Shown: positions 27,998-35,933, numbered from the stretch's first letter. The stretch is DNA of 64,000 nucleotides from CAWIMX01 sp963837345 (GCA_963837345.1 CAWIMX010000001.1:3224001-3288000); one strand, 5' to 3'. Notes: generated from the sequence alone by a model not told the origin. Numbers and translations are program-made.

Positions 27998-28341
27998 CGC
28001 AGATCCTCGGCCTTGGCGGCGACGAACCGCTTCATGAGTGCCGTCGTCTCCTCCCAGTCGCGCGTCTCGGTGCGAAGCTGGCGCTGGCCGGCTCTGGTGA
28101 GGCGATAGAACCGCGCGCGACGGTTGTTTTCTGATGCGCCCCATTCCGAGGCGACAGCGCCTTCCTGCTCGAGTTTCAGCAGGAGTGGGTACAGCGTGCC
28201 CTGATTGACGGCGAGGAGATCGCCGCTGATCTGCTCGATCCGCCGCGCGAGGCCATACCCGTGCAGCGGGCCGAGGACGTCGAGCGTCTTCAGAACCATC
28301 AGTGCCAGAGTGCCCTGCTGGACGTCACGTTTCCGCTTCAT
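27994..28341 (-). CDS. PadR family transcriptional regulator
   Basis: 115 residues from ATG 28341. A PadR winged helix is clear: QGTLALMVLKTLDVLGPLHGYGLARRIEQ, VNQGTLYPLLLKLEQEGAV and RRARFYRLTRAGQRQL. Genes of this type sit directly before ADOP permeases in acidobacteria and probably autoregulate the pair. Both genes are translated from one message (4-bp overlap). Confidence 0.9.
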   Translation of the reverse strand: MKRKRDVQQGTLALMVLKTLDVLGPLHGYGLARRIEQISGDLLAVNQGTLYPLLLKLEQEGAVASEWGASENNRRARFYRLTRAGQRQLRTETRDWEETTALMKRFVAAKAEDLR

Positions 28342-28445
28342 GGGTTGTTGTTGGGTTCCAACAGGAGGATGGCACAGCTCATTTTTGAAAGCAACAGGAG
28401 TCAGCCGCGTGGGGCCCCCCACAGTTCCCTGTGGACGGCACGCCA

Positions 28446-28592
28446 CGATCGCGGATTCTCGGCACGGCGGCCTACATGTCGCCGGAGCAGGCGAAGGGGC
28501 AGCCGCTCGACAGGCGCACCGACGTCTGGGCATTTGGCGCCGTGCTCTTAACGATCGAGTCATCGGCTCCTGGTGAAAGCGCGCCGATATAA
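28446..28592 (+). pseudogene. Fragment of a Ser/Thr protein kinase
   Basis: In the gap upstream of padR the plus strand encodes RILGTAAYMSPEQAKGQ and DRRTDVWAFGAVL, which are kinase subdomains VIII-IX of Hanks-type kinases (activation-loop end with APE-like SPEQ, and the DVWAFG Asp). It then runs into unrelated text and a TAA at 28590. No other kinase part is present, so this is a scrap left by a deletion or insertion at the edge of the mobile region. Confidence 0.75.
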
Positions 28593-28633
28593 ACTCAGTT
28601 GGTAGCGAGTGCCAAGCAACGTGCAAGGACAAC

Positions 28634-29518
28634 ATGCCATTGAAACAGTCCGCTCGCACCATCGTCATTCTTTTTTTGGCAGGGACGACGTTCAAGGCGG
28701 TAGAGCCGGGACTTCCCTCGAAGACTGCCGTCTACGTAACCGCGGCACGGGCTGTCGGCGCAAAAGACCCTGACCCTCAGCGTCGCAATCCCGACTATCT
28801 CGCGATCAAGTTTCTCGGTCCACGCGAACGCGCTGTGCTCCCCGACTTGCAGATGGACGCCTTGGACCTTGATTTCGACAGCGCCATGAAGCAACTCGGT
28901 GTGCAACTTCCCGTCGCAGTGCTTACTTACCGGACGAAACGGTTTGATGCAGCATTGCTGGATGCCCTTCAGAACGGCGCCACACAAGTCGTCGTGCTCG
29001 GAGCGGGTTTCGACAGCCGTGCATATCGCTTTCAATCTCAGCTTGGCAATGTCCGCGTCATGGAAGTGGACTATGGTCCAACGCAGGCATACAAGAAGCA
29101 AAGGCTGGGCGAGATTGTGGACGTGATACCGTCGAATGTGTCATTTGTGCCGATGGATTTCACGAAGGACGATCTTCTCGAAGAACTCCGCAACGCGGGT
29201 TATTCTGAACAGCAGAAGACCTTCTTTCTGTGGGAAGGAGTGACCTACTATCTGCCTGAATCCGCCGTGAAGGACACACTGCACTTCGTGCGGGACCATT
29301 CTGGGTCGGGGAGCCGAATCGCCTTCGATTACTTTGGCGCGAATAACCCTTCTTTGAACAATCCACTTCATCCATATGCACGATGGGGTGAGCCTTTGCT
29401 TTTTGGCTTCCCCAATGACAGCGCCCGCGAGTATGTGCAACACGAAGGATTGGGAGTTCTGTCCGACACACAGGGGCTGGAATTCATCTGCATTGCAGAG
29501 GTCATGAACAAGCGATGA
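28634..29518 (+). CDS. Class I SAM methyltransferase of the LCM/TIGR00027 type
   Basis: 294 residues with a hydrophobic N-terminus. The SAM-binding motif VVVLGAGFDSRAYRFQ, the acidic motif VMEVDYGPTQAYKKQRL, and FLWEGVTYYLP identify the leucine carboxyl methyltransferase-like family. The methylated substrate is unknown. Codon use is visibly less GC-rich than that of neighbours, in keeping with acquisition by transfer. It lies just outside the integrase array. Confidence 0.75.
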   Translation: MPLKQSARTIVILFLAGTTFKAVEPGLPSKTAVYVTAARAVGAKDPDPQRRNPDYLAIKFLGPRERAVLPDLQMDALDLDFDSAMKQLGVQLPVAVLTYRTKRFDAALLDALQNGATQVVVLGAGFDSRAYRFQSQLGNVRVMEVDYGPTQAYKKQRLGEIVDVIPSNVSFVPMDFTKDDLLEELRNAGYSEQQKTFFLWEGVTYYLPESAVKDTLHFVRDHSGSGSRIAFDYFGANNPSLNNPLHPYARWGEPLLFGFPNDSAREYVQHEGLGVLSDTQGLEFICIAEVMNKR

Positions 29519-29825
29519 AGGATTGCCTTTAGCCCGCCGAAGCCGATCAGAGACGACAGATAGGTGAACCACCGTCAGTAGCGACCTTACGTTGTCGCGT
29601 CCAAGTGGTGAGTGGACAACAGTGTGGACAACCACACATATTAGCGGCCCTTCACTAGGTATTCAGGCAGGCAAAACACCCTTGCCACACCCTCAAGCTG
29701 GTGCACCTGCAAGTCCGCGAGAAGCTATCCAGCTCAAGAATGAATCGACGACAGCTCGACGACAGTCGATGCCGGCCATGTGATCCACGGCGGGCGACCG
29801 AACCGAGAGCGTGCCCGCACGTCTT
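29519..29825. other. Intergenic stretch before the integrase array
   Basis: About 300 bases of mixed composition. It contains GTGGACAAC twice within 25 bases (about 29602-29625) but no supported gene, terminator or RNA. Confidence 0.4.
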
Positions 29826-29850
29826 ATCACTCCCGGGAAGTCGCCAAGGG
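29826..29850 (+). other. Conserved 25-bp site, copy 1 (putative recombination site)
   Basis: ATCACTCCCGGGAAGTCGCC then AAGGG. Nineteen of 25 columns are identical in all three copies (AT, TCCCG and AGTCGCCAAGGG invariant). It abuts the hairpin at the 3' end of integrase copy 1. Confidence 0.5.
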
Positions 29851-29874
29851 CGGACGGGGCGTGGCCATCCGCCC
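29848..29874 (-). terminator. Hairpin after integrase copy 1
   Basis: GGGCGGACGG and CCATCCGCCC can form a 10-bp stem with one mismatch and a 7-base loop, 14 bases past the integrase stop. No T-run follows, so it may be a recombination-site hairpin rather than a true terminator. Confidence 0.4.
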
Positions 29875-29887
29875 CTGACGACCGGGG

Positions 29888-30847
29888 TCATGCCGCGGCA
29901 TCCGGTTCGATGCCGATCCGGTCGTTCACGGCACACCGGAGCTTCTGCTTACACCCGAGGTACCGTTCCGTGGTCTGGACGGAGACGTGGCCGAGCAGAA
30001 ACTGGATCTGCTCGAGTTCGCCACCGGCCAGATGGCACAACCGTGCGCACGTACGGCGAAGGTCGTGCGGCGCCAGCTTCTCGATGCCGGCGTGCGTGGC
30101 GGCCGCCCGGACGACATCCCAGAGCACCTTCGGCGACATCCCGTCGCCCCAGATTCGGCCGGCCTTGTTGATCGCGCGGAATATGGGGCCGCCGGTAATG
30201 GCGGCGGCTTCCGTCCATGCATCGACGGCGGACTTGACCCACTGGGGGATTGGCACCGTTCGGACGTGGCCGCCCTTGCCGACAAGATCTGCGACGACCC
30301 AGTGCTCCTCACGCTGCTGTATTGACTCCAGCGTGAGGGCCAGCAACTCGCCGCGGCGCAGCCCGCATCCGATGAGCACGGCCAGCATCGCGTGGTCGCG
30401 GAGCTGCCGTGGCGTCGCCGGCTCGGTATGCTCAAGTAGTCGCCGGCCCTGCTCGGGCGTCAGCCAGTTTCCCAGCCGGACGCCGAGACGCCGCACTCCC
30501 TTCACCCGGCGGATCCCGGCGGCGAGCTCCGGACTGAGGAGGCCAGCATCGGCCGCCTCGTAGGCCACCCGACGTACGGCGGCCAAGCGCAGGTTGATCG
30601 TGGCCGGCGCGTACCGTCGCTGCTCGAGATAGATCCGATAGCGAAGAACCACGGTGCGGTTGAATGCGAGGCGTGGTTCCGAGCAGTGCCACGCGACGAA
30701 CTCGCGGATCGCGTGATCGTACGTCCGCTGGCCGCTGCGTGACGTCAGGCTGCTGAGCACCGCCGACTTGGCGTGCTCCAGATCGGGAAGTGCGAGCACC
30801 CGTTTCGGAGTCTTCTTCTTGCGCGCGTGGGTTCGAGCATGTGGCAT
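29888..30847 (-). CDS. Tyrosine recombinase/integrase, copy 1
   Basis: 319 residues. The N-terminal SAM-like core-binding domain has SRSGQRTYDHAIREFVAWHC and APATINLRLAAVRRVAYEA. The catalytic domain has GCGLRRGELLAL (Arg I), VADLVGKGGHVRTVPIP (Lys), HDLRRTCARL (HxxR), LLGHVSVQTTERYLG (His, Tyr). All five active residues are present. It differs from copy 2 at about 18 positions by my count. The gene points toward the 25-bp site and is divergent from the MNT gene, 91 bp away. Confidence 0.9.
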   Translation of the reverse strand: MPHARTHARKKKTPKRVLALPDLEHAKSAVLSSLTSRSGQRTYDHAIREFVAWHCSEPRLAFNRTVVLRYRIYLEQRRYAPATINLRLAAVRRVAYEAADAGLLSPELAAGIRRVKGVRRLGVRLGNWLTPEQGRRLLEHTEPATPRQLRDHAMLAVLIGCGLRRGELLALTLESIQQREEHWVVADLVGKGGHVRTVPIPQWVKSAVDAWTEAAAITGGPIFRAINKAGRIWGDGMSPKVLWDVVRAAATHAGIEKLAPHDLRRTCARLCHLAGGELEQIQFLLGHVSVQTTERYLGCKQKLRCAVNDRIGIEPDAAA

Positions 30848-30938
30848 GGACGACGGCCTCCTTGGTCCGTCGCCCCGAGCATGCCGCCATCGACCGAGAC
30901 GCCGCGTCCGCGTGCAGCGGGGGTATCATGGACGCGTC

Positions 30939-31241
30939 ATGAGCCCACAGATCGACATCGACCGGGCCGCCATCAAGGCGTTCTGCGAGCGGCACCATGT
31001 CGCCCGGCTGGCCGTGTTTGGATCGGTGCTCCGCGACGATTTCGACGCGGACAGCGACGTCGATGTGCTGGTGGAGTTCCAGCCGGGTCACGTGCCTGGC
31101 CTGAACTTCGTCAGCATGGAGCGCGAACTGTCCGGACTGCTGCAGGGCCGCCGGGTTGATCTGGTCACCCCCAAGTTCCTGAACGTGCGCATTCGGGACC
31201 GGGTGCTGCGAGAAGCCGAACCGCTCTATGTCGCCGCGTGA
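30939..31241 (+). CDS. MNT-type nucleotidyltransferase (antitoxin of an MNT/HEPN pair)
   Basis: 100 residues. The minimal nucleotidyltransferase motif is present: LAVFGSVLRDDFDADSDVDVLVEF (GSxxRxD and SDxDxLV). In MntA/HepT-type modules this enzyme AMPylates the HEPN toxin and silences it. It overlaps the HEPN gene by 14 bases. Start ATG 30939; the cargo position is divergent from integrase 1. Confidence 0.85.
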   Translation: MSPQIDIDRAAIKAFCERHHVARLAVFGSVLRDDFDADSDVDVLVEFQPGHVPGLNFVSMERELSGLLQGRRVDLVTPKFLNVRIRDRVLREAEPLYVAA

Positions 31242-31570
31242 TCTCGTCTACGTCGGGCACATGCTCGACATGGCGAGGAAGGCGGTGAGCAAGATTCGAG
31301 GGCTTCCGCGCGACGCCTACGACGCGGACGAGAACCTTCGCCTTGCGCTCATTCATCTGGTCCAGGTGATCGGCGAGGCCGCCCGTCAGGTGTCACGCGA
31401 GTTCATCGCGACCGATCCCGAGATTCCCTTGGGAGGACATCATCGGGATGCGGCACAAGGTCGTCCACGATTACCTCGGCGTGGACGAGGACATCGTCTG
31501 GCAGGTGGTGACCGACGACCTCTCGAAGCTCGTCGAAGCGCTTGAGCCGTTGGTTCCGCCCACGCCTTGA
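31228..31570 (+). pseudogene. HEPN-domain toxin partner (HepT-like), frameshifted
   Basis: The first 68 residues (YVGHMLDMARKAVSKIRGLP, LALIHLVQVIGEAARQVS) are in one frame; the rest, with the RNase motif RHKVVHDY (RxxxxH) and YLGVDEDIVWQVV, is in another, ending TGA 31568-31570. One surplus T at 31429-31430 (CCCTTGGG for CCCTGGG) explains the break. If real, the toxin lacks its RNase motif while the antitoxin is intact; if a read error, the module is complete. Confidence 0.75.
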
Positions 31571-31659
31571 ACGAGGAGACACGACCCACTGCGGCGCGGA
31601 TGGCGGCGGCTTCGCGAAACGTCGCCACGTTCCCGACTCCCTGCGGCGTTGACCGGGAC

Positions 31660-32694
31660 CTATCCAAGCGTGGGGCCAGGGGTTGGTTGGAATTCAGATT
31701 CGGCCTTGCCCTGCGCATGATTCCATTCGCGCCAGAACTGTCGTTCCTGCTCGAAACGCTGTGCATTCACTTCTCGTGGCCGGACTTCGCTTACCCACGG
31801 CAGCGCGTGACTGGCAAGGATCCAGCGGAAGGCCCGTGTCGCCATGATGAGCTGAAGTTCTTCAGTGAGTTCCTGCGAGAACGCAAACCGCCCCGTCGCG
31901 TTGTTACCAACCTGCGTGTAGAGCGCAACCTTCGGCGAAACAGGGAGAATAAATTCAGAACCCTGCTTCCCCCATCCGGCGTCGAAGTCGTACTTGCCTC
32001 GCCCGTAGTAGTTGAGCGTCAGGACCGGATGGTCTGTCAGCGGCCATTCCTCGTCGCCGAATGGCGAGGCCGCGCGCCAACGGTGCCTAGTGATGTGATG
32101 CAGATTCCTCGTGAGGTGATGACGCTGCGTATCCATCCACACACTACGCGGGGATTTCGTTTCGGCTCGTACGGCTGCCTTGTTGCTTCCATCAGTCGGA
32201 TGTTCAATCGTGATCCTCAACGAATCACGAAGAAAGTTGACGGGCGCCGGTCCATCACCACTCTTGAAGATGGCTCCCGCTTCCTCGTATTCCCGTATGA
32301 GACCCTCAAGCGATTCCTGGATATTGCGTTCTGCCCGGCGCGACGATTCAAGAAAATACAACGGAGTACGAAGTTGCTGCGCCGCGACGAACGCGGCTGC
32401 TGCTTTCCAGTCCGATGGCTTCATCCTCCCGTGAGCGAGAAGATTCTCAATGGCTAGCTGCGCTGGTTCCTCGATGGACGTGATGAACCGCTCAAACTCA
32501 TCCGTCTCCTGATCCCCATGGAACGTCGTATAGATGTCGTCTTGGCAGGCCAATCCCTTGATGGCCTTTCGCTCCCAGTTAGGGACGGTCTCGTGAGACA
32601 CGAGTAGGCGGTACGCCCAGACGTGGGTCCCATCGTCGGACCAGCGGCGAATGGTCGCCTGCGGCACGTAGTGCGAGTCCCGCGTGATCGGCAA
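31660..32694 (-). CDS. DUF4238 domain protein
   Basis: 344 residues. Starts with the family signature SHYVPQATIRRWSDDGTHVWAYRL (HYxPQxyLrrF-like), followed by helical and mixed segments, with EEWPLTDHPVLTLN near the middle. Members are of unknown function and are common in defence and mobile regions. It reads toward the broken HEPN gene. GC content at third positions looks lower than in core genes. Confidence 0.75.
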   Translation of the reverse strand: MPITRDSHYVPQATIRRWSDDGTHVWAYRLLVSHETVPNWERKAIKGLACQDDIYTTFHGDQETDEFERFITSIEEPAQLAIENLLAHGRMKPSDWKAAAAFVAAQQLRTPLYFLESSRRAERNIQESLEGLIREYEEAGAIFKSGDGPAPVNFLRDSLRITIEHPTDGSNKAAVRAETKSPRSVWMDTQRHHLTRNLHHITRHRWRAASPFGDEEWPLTDHPVLTLNYYGRGKYDFDAGWGKQGSEFILPVSPKVALYTQVGNNATGRFAFSQELTEELQLIMATRAFRWILASHALPWVSEVRPREVNAQRFEQERQFWREWNHAQGKAESEFQPTPGPTLG

Positions 32695-32740
32695 GAGGTC
32701 CCCTGCCTGATCTTCGCAGGTTTCGCGAACTCAAGTCCGA

Positions 32741-32765
32741 ATAGATCCCGATCAGTCGCCAAGGG
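32741..32765 (+). other. Conserved 25-bp site, copy 2 (putative recombination site)
   Basis: ATAGATCCCGATCAGTCGCC then AAGGG. It lies between the DUF4238 gene start and integrase copy 2, at the unit boundary. Confidence 0.5.
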
Positions 32766-32787
32766 CGGATGGGTCCACCATCCGCCC
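32763..32787 (-). terminator. Hairpin after integrase copy 2
   Basis: GGGCGGATGG, loop GTCCA, CCATCCGCCC: a perfect 10-bp stem directly overlapping the end of the 25-bp site and 14 bases from the integrase stop. No T-run. Confidence 0.5.
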
Positions 32788-32800
32788 CTGACGACCCCCG

Positions 32801-33760
32801 TCATGCGGCGGCATCCGGTTCAATGCCGATCCGATCGTTCACGGCGCAGCGGAGCTTCTGCTTACATCCGAGATACCGCTCCGTGGTCTGGACGGAGACG
32901 TGGCCCAGGAGAAACTGAATCTGCTCGAGTTCACCTCCTGCCAGGTGACACAGCCGCGCGCACGTGCGGCGCAGGTCGTGCGGCGCCAGCTTCTCGATCC
33001 CGGCCTGCTCGGCCGCCGCGCGGACGACGTCCCAGATCACCTTCGCCGACATTCCGTCGCCCCAGATGCGGCCGGCCTTGTTGATCGCGCGAAAGACGGG
33101 TCCCTCGGTGATGGTGGCCGCCGCCGTCCATGCATCGATGGCGGACTTGACCCACTGTGGGATCGGCACCGTCCGGACGTGCCCCGCCTTCCCGACGAGA
33201 TCGGCAACGACCCAGTGCTCCTCCCGCTGCTGAATCGACTCCAGCGTGAGCGCCAGCAGTTCGCCCCGGCGCAGTCCGCAGCCAATGAGCATGGCCAGCA
33301 TCGCGTGGTCGCGGAGCTGCCGCGGTGTCGCGGGCTCTGGATGCTCCAGGAGTCGTCGACCCTGCTCGGGCGTCAGCCAGTTCCCCAGTCGGACGCCGAG
33401 GCGCCGGACGCCCTTCACCCGACGGATCCCGGCGGCGAGCTCCGGGCTGAGCAGGCCGGCGTCGGCCGCCTCGTAGGCCACCCGACGCACCGCCGCCAGG
33501 CGCAGGTTGATCGTGGCCGGTGCGTACTGCCGTTGCTCGAGGTGGATCCGATAGCGGAGGACGACCATGCGGTTGAACGCGAGGCGTGGCTCCGAGCAGT
33601 ACCACGCGACGAACTCACGAATCGCGTGGTCGTAGGTGCGCTGTCCGCTCCGTGACGTCAGGCCGCTGAGGACCGCTGACTTCGCGTGCTCCAGGTCGGG
33701 GAGCGCGAGCACACGTTTCGGCGTCTTCTTCTTGCGCGCGTGGGATCGAGCATGTGGCAT
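32801..33760 (-). CDS. Tyrosine recombinase/integrase, copy 2
   Basis: 319 residues from ATG 33760, the same length as copy 1; the frame is open further upstream but the family start is fixed by comparison. Catalytic residues are all kept: GCGLRRGELLAL, VGKAGHVRTVPIP, HDLRRTCARL, LLGHVSVQTTERYLG. Substitutions versus copy 1 are mostly conservative (Val/Ile, Ser/Gly, His/Tyr), which argues that both copies have been under selection. Divergent from brnT, 63 bp away. Confidence 0.9.
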   Translation of the reverse strand: MPHARSHARKKKTPKRVLALPDLEHAKSAVLSGLTSRSGQRTYDHAIREFVAWYCSEPRLAFNRMVVLRYRIHLEQRQYAPATINLRLAAVRRVAYEAADAGLLSPELAAGIRRVKGVRRLGVRLGNWLTPEQGRRLLEHPEPATPRQLRDHAMLAMLIGCGLRRGELLALTLESIQQREEHWVVADLVGKAGHVRTVPIPQWVKSAIDAWTAAATITEGPVFRAINKAGRIWGDGMSAKVIWDVVRAAAEQAGIEKLAPHDLRRTCARLCHLAGGELEQIQFLLGHVSVQTTERYLGCKQKLRCAVNDRIGIEPDAAA

Positions 33761-33823
33761 GGGCGACGGCCTCCTTGGTCCGCCGCCCTCAGCATGCCGC
33801 CACATTCCGTATATACTGAATAG

Positions 33824-34201
33824 GTGTTCGAGTGGGACCCGCGGAAGGCCGAGGCCAACGCGGCGAAACACGGCGTCACGTTTGACGACGCCGTGACGGT
33901 CTTCCTGGATCCCGACGCCCTCGACGGCCCGGACCTGCAGCATTCGTCGGCGGAATCGCGATACCGCCGACTCGGACGGTCCGCCGACGGACGGGTGCTC
34001 ATGGTGGCGTATACGCTCAGGAGAGGTGGCGATGCCGAAGCGATCCGGATCATCAGCGCGCGGCGGGCGAGCCGGCGCGAGCGGGCGGCGTACAGCGGCG
34101 AAGGATTGACTTCTCGGATATCCCGGATTCGTCGCCCGAGCAGCTGGCGGCCATGCGCCGCGTGGGCCGGCCGCCGATCGGGAGAGAGCCACGGCAGCTG
34201 A
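33824..34201 (+). CDS. brnT: BrnT-like toxin with unusual C-terminal extension
   Basis: 125 residues from GTG 33824. The BrnT pattern is clear to about residue 90: FEWDPRKAEANAAKHGVTFDDAVTVFLDP, LMVAYTLRR and IRIISARRASRRERAAY. BrnT toxins are RelE-like ribonucleases. Instead of stopping there, the frame continues about 35 Arg/Ser-rich residues across the antitoxin gene's start, suggesting a one-base shift that removed the normal stop. Confidence 0.75.
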   Translation: MFEWDPRKAEANAAKHGVTFDDAVTVFLDPDALDGPDLQHSSAESRYRRLGRSADGRVLMVAYTLRRGGDAEAIRIISARRASRRERAAYSGEGLTSRISRIRRPSSWRPCAAWAGRRSGESHGS

Positions 34202-34389
34202 TTGCCATCCGCGTCGATCCGAGCGTCCTCGAGTCGTTCCGCAAGGAGGCACGCCGCCGCCGGGTCGGCTACCAGACGCTGATCAACGAGGTGCTCGCGG
34301 AGCACGCCGCAAGGACGTGGCCTAAACACGCTCCGCGGTGTGCGGGCACCCTGCGAACCGACCGCTCCTACGGCGTTACACGCGAGTAA
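34153..34389 (+). CDS. brnA: BrnA-like ribbon-helix-helix antitoxin
   Basis: 78 residues from ATG 34153. The frame upstream also reads RRIDFSDIPDSSPEQLAAM, the normal BrnA N-terminus, but has no start codon there; the original start was probably upstream and lost with the change at the brnT end. The RHH core is RQLIAIRVDPSVLESFRKEARRRRVGYQTLINEVLAEH. It neutralises BrnT and represses the operon in known systems. Confidence 0.7.
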   Translation: MRRVGRPPIGREPRQLIAIRVDPSVLESFRKEARRRRVGYQTLINEVLAEHAARTWPKHAPRCAGTLRTDRSYGVTRE

Positions 34390-34943
34390 CGTACGACCTC
34401 GCTCAAATATGGAGGCGGGCGAGCCAGCCACAGCATGTCTGCCGATGCGAAGAGTTAGGATGTCCGGCGCAGCCTGCGACGACGTCAACGCTGAACCAAC
34501 GAGAGTCCCAGAATAGAGATGGCCGTCACCACCGTCTGAAGGAGCGGAGACGGGAAGAAGGCCCTGACGTCGGTCGCTGGGACCGGGTACACGTTGAGCA
34601 CCGCGCTCGAAAGCACGAATGAGGCCAACGGTGAAGATGACGAGGCGGCGATGCCGGTCGCGCAGGCGGTGGAGTTGAGCGCCGATTGCGAGCGCCACGC
34701 CAAAGACCATTTCCGGTGCACCGGGAATCCGTTGTCTCCGTCGAGGTCGTCGAAGGGTCAGGCATTTCAACAACGGCACGGCTGCGGCGACGCCGGCCCC
34801 TGTCCAGCCATCGCTGAAACCCCGCGATGACTGCAGTTATTCAATCAGCGCCGGCCGGACCTTCGAACGAACGCCCCTCAGGGTTGCCGCCAAGGGGGCA
34901 CCTTGCTCTTTCGTCTAGAATCCTTTCATCAAGTGAGGCAGCG
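34390..34943. other. Degraded or noncoding cargo region
   Basis: About 550 bases without a clear gene. On the minus strand, adjacent frames in 34485-34779 give hydrophobic pieces (PEMVFGVALAIGAQL, LLQTVVTAISILGLSLVQ) that could be remains of a small membrane protein, but no single frame is convincing. Nothing else recognised. Confidence 0.3.
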
Positions 34944-35872
34944 ATGGCATTTGCCTGCTACATCTGCGGCCAGAGTGCGACCGCCCACCACGCCCAGGCT
35001 GACGTGTACTTCGTCAGCTGCGCAAGCCGCTGCGGCTCTTACGAAATCTCGGGCACGGCCGCTGCGCTCGTTCAAAGCGGGCCGGCCGACTTGAAACCCA
35101 TCTCTCCGCGCACGTTCGCCAAGCCTCAGAGCGCGGAGAGACGGTGCGGGTCGACTCAGGCAATTGGAAGTCCGTGGCCGATGGACATCGGCGAACGCCC
35201 GTGGCGAGAAAGCTAGAGATGGTGCTCGAGTATTTCGCCAGGAAGTGGCCAACGCCTGGCCTGCACTTTGATTCGAGCAAAGCAGCAGAGGATTTCCCGC
35301 TATTCGATGCCATAGCGGCAGGCGAGGTCACCTACTGCATTGAGACGCTGTTCGAACAGGGCGCGCTTCAACGTTTCACTGGTTACGATGCGAGGATCAC
35401 GGCGGAGGGATGGAAACGGTTGTCTCCATCGGATCCGGGCGGTGAGCGCGGAACGTGCTTTGTCGCGATGGCGTTCGATTCAAGCCTCGACAGCGCATAT
35501 GCAGCAATCGAAGCGGCAATTCGTGGATGTGGTCTAGCTGGCGGGCGTGTGGACCGGATCCAACATAATCACAAGATCGATGATGTCATTCTTGCCGGTA
35601 TCCGTCGGTCGCAGGTTGTGATCGCGGACGTGACGCTGCAGCGAACCGGTGTCTACTTCGAGGCGGGGTTCGCCCTCGGCTTGGGCCGAATTGTTGTTTG
35701 GTGTTGTCGCGAGGACGACAAGGCGAACATCCACTTCGACACGCGACAGTACAACCACATCTTCTGGGCATTTGCACACGAGCTGACCGAGAAGCTCGAA
35801 GCTCGTCTGCGCGGTACCGTTCAGATTCCTGGTACTGCACTAGGCGAAGCCGCATTAGACCGACCGGCATAA
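34944..35872 (+). pseudogene. Zinc-ribbon plus nucleoside-deoxyribosyltransferase/TIR-like fold protein, frameshifted
   Basis: Part 1 (34944 to about 35143) begins FACYICGQ and SCASRCGSYEISG, a small zinc ribbon. Part 2, another frame to 35872, has KLEMVLEYFARKW, then CFVAMAFDSSLDSAYAAIEAAI, RVDRIQHNHKIDDVILAGIRRSQVVIADVT, GVYFEAGFALGLGR and HFDTRQYNHIFW. The latter blocks match a widespread family resembling the nucleotide-binding fold of deoxyribosyltransferases and TIR domains (Asp in ADVT, Glu in YFEAG). Zinc ribbon followed by this domain is the usual full-length layout, so one shift near 35120-35160 broke the gene. A defence role is possible but not shown. Confidence 0.6.
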
Positions 35873-35908
35873 CTCCGCGCTCGGCGCTGCGTGCCGCGGC
35901 AAGGGCGG

Positions 35909-35933
35909 ATAGGTCCCGACAAGTCGCCAAGGG
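35909..35933 (+). other. Conserved 25-bp site, copy 3 (putative recombination site)
   Basis: ATAGGTCCCGACAAGTCGCC then AAGGG. Preceded by AAGGGCGGAT (35901-35910), the start of the hairpin seen at the other copies, but no integrase or full hairpin follows. It marks the right end of unit 2. Confidence 0.5.

Larger units (their letters stand above)
29826..30890 (+). repeat. 1.06-kb direct repeat, left copy
   Basis: Covers the 25-bp site, hairpin, integrase 1 and about 40 bases upstream of its start. Similarity to 32741-33803 ends at GCATGCCGCCA on the far side. Recombination between the copies would delete unit 1. Confidence 0.8.
32741..33803 (+). repeat. 1.06-kb direct repeat, right copy
   Basis: Same content as 29826-30890 (site, hairpin, integrase). 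Differences are scattered single substitutions plus a different hairpin loop, so the copies have diverged rather than being a recent exact duplication. Confidence 0.8.
29826..35933. mobile_element. Tandem array of two integrase-plus-cargo units bounded by a 25-bp site
   Basis: Three copies of a 25-bp sequence (29826, 32741, 35909) divide this stretch into units of 2915 and 3168 bases. Each unit has the same order: site, hairpin, integrase read leftward, then a divergent toxin-antitoxin pair read rightward, then one more gene. Unit 1 carries MNT/HEPN and a DUF4238 gene; unit 2 carries BrnT/BrnA-like genes and a nucleotide-binding-fold gene. The first 1.06 kb of each unit are near-identical. 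That the sites are integrase targets is inferred from position and conservation. Confidence 0.6.

Noticed and set aside
34485..34779. Small membrane protein gene on the minus strand
   Set aside because: Hydrophobic segments fall in different frames and no single frame is full length; kept only as a comment on the gap.
29826..35933. Classical integron with attC cassettes
   Set aside because: The integrases lack the IntI-specific insertion I would expect and occur once per unit; units are multi-gene, and the repeated site does not look like attC beyond a simple hairpin.
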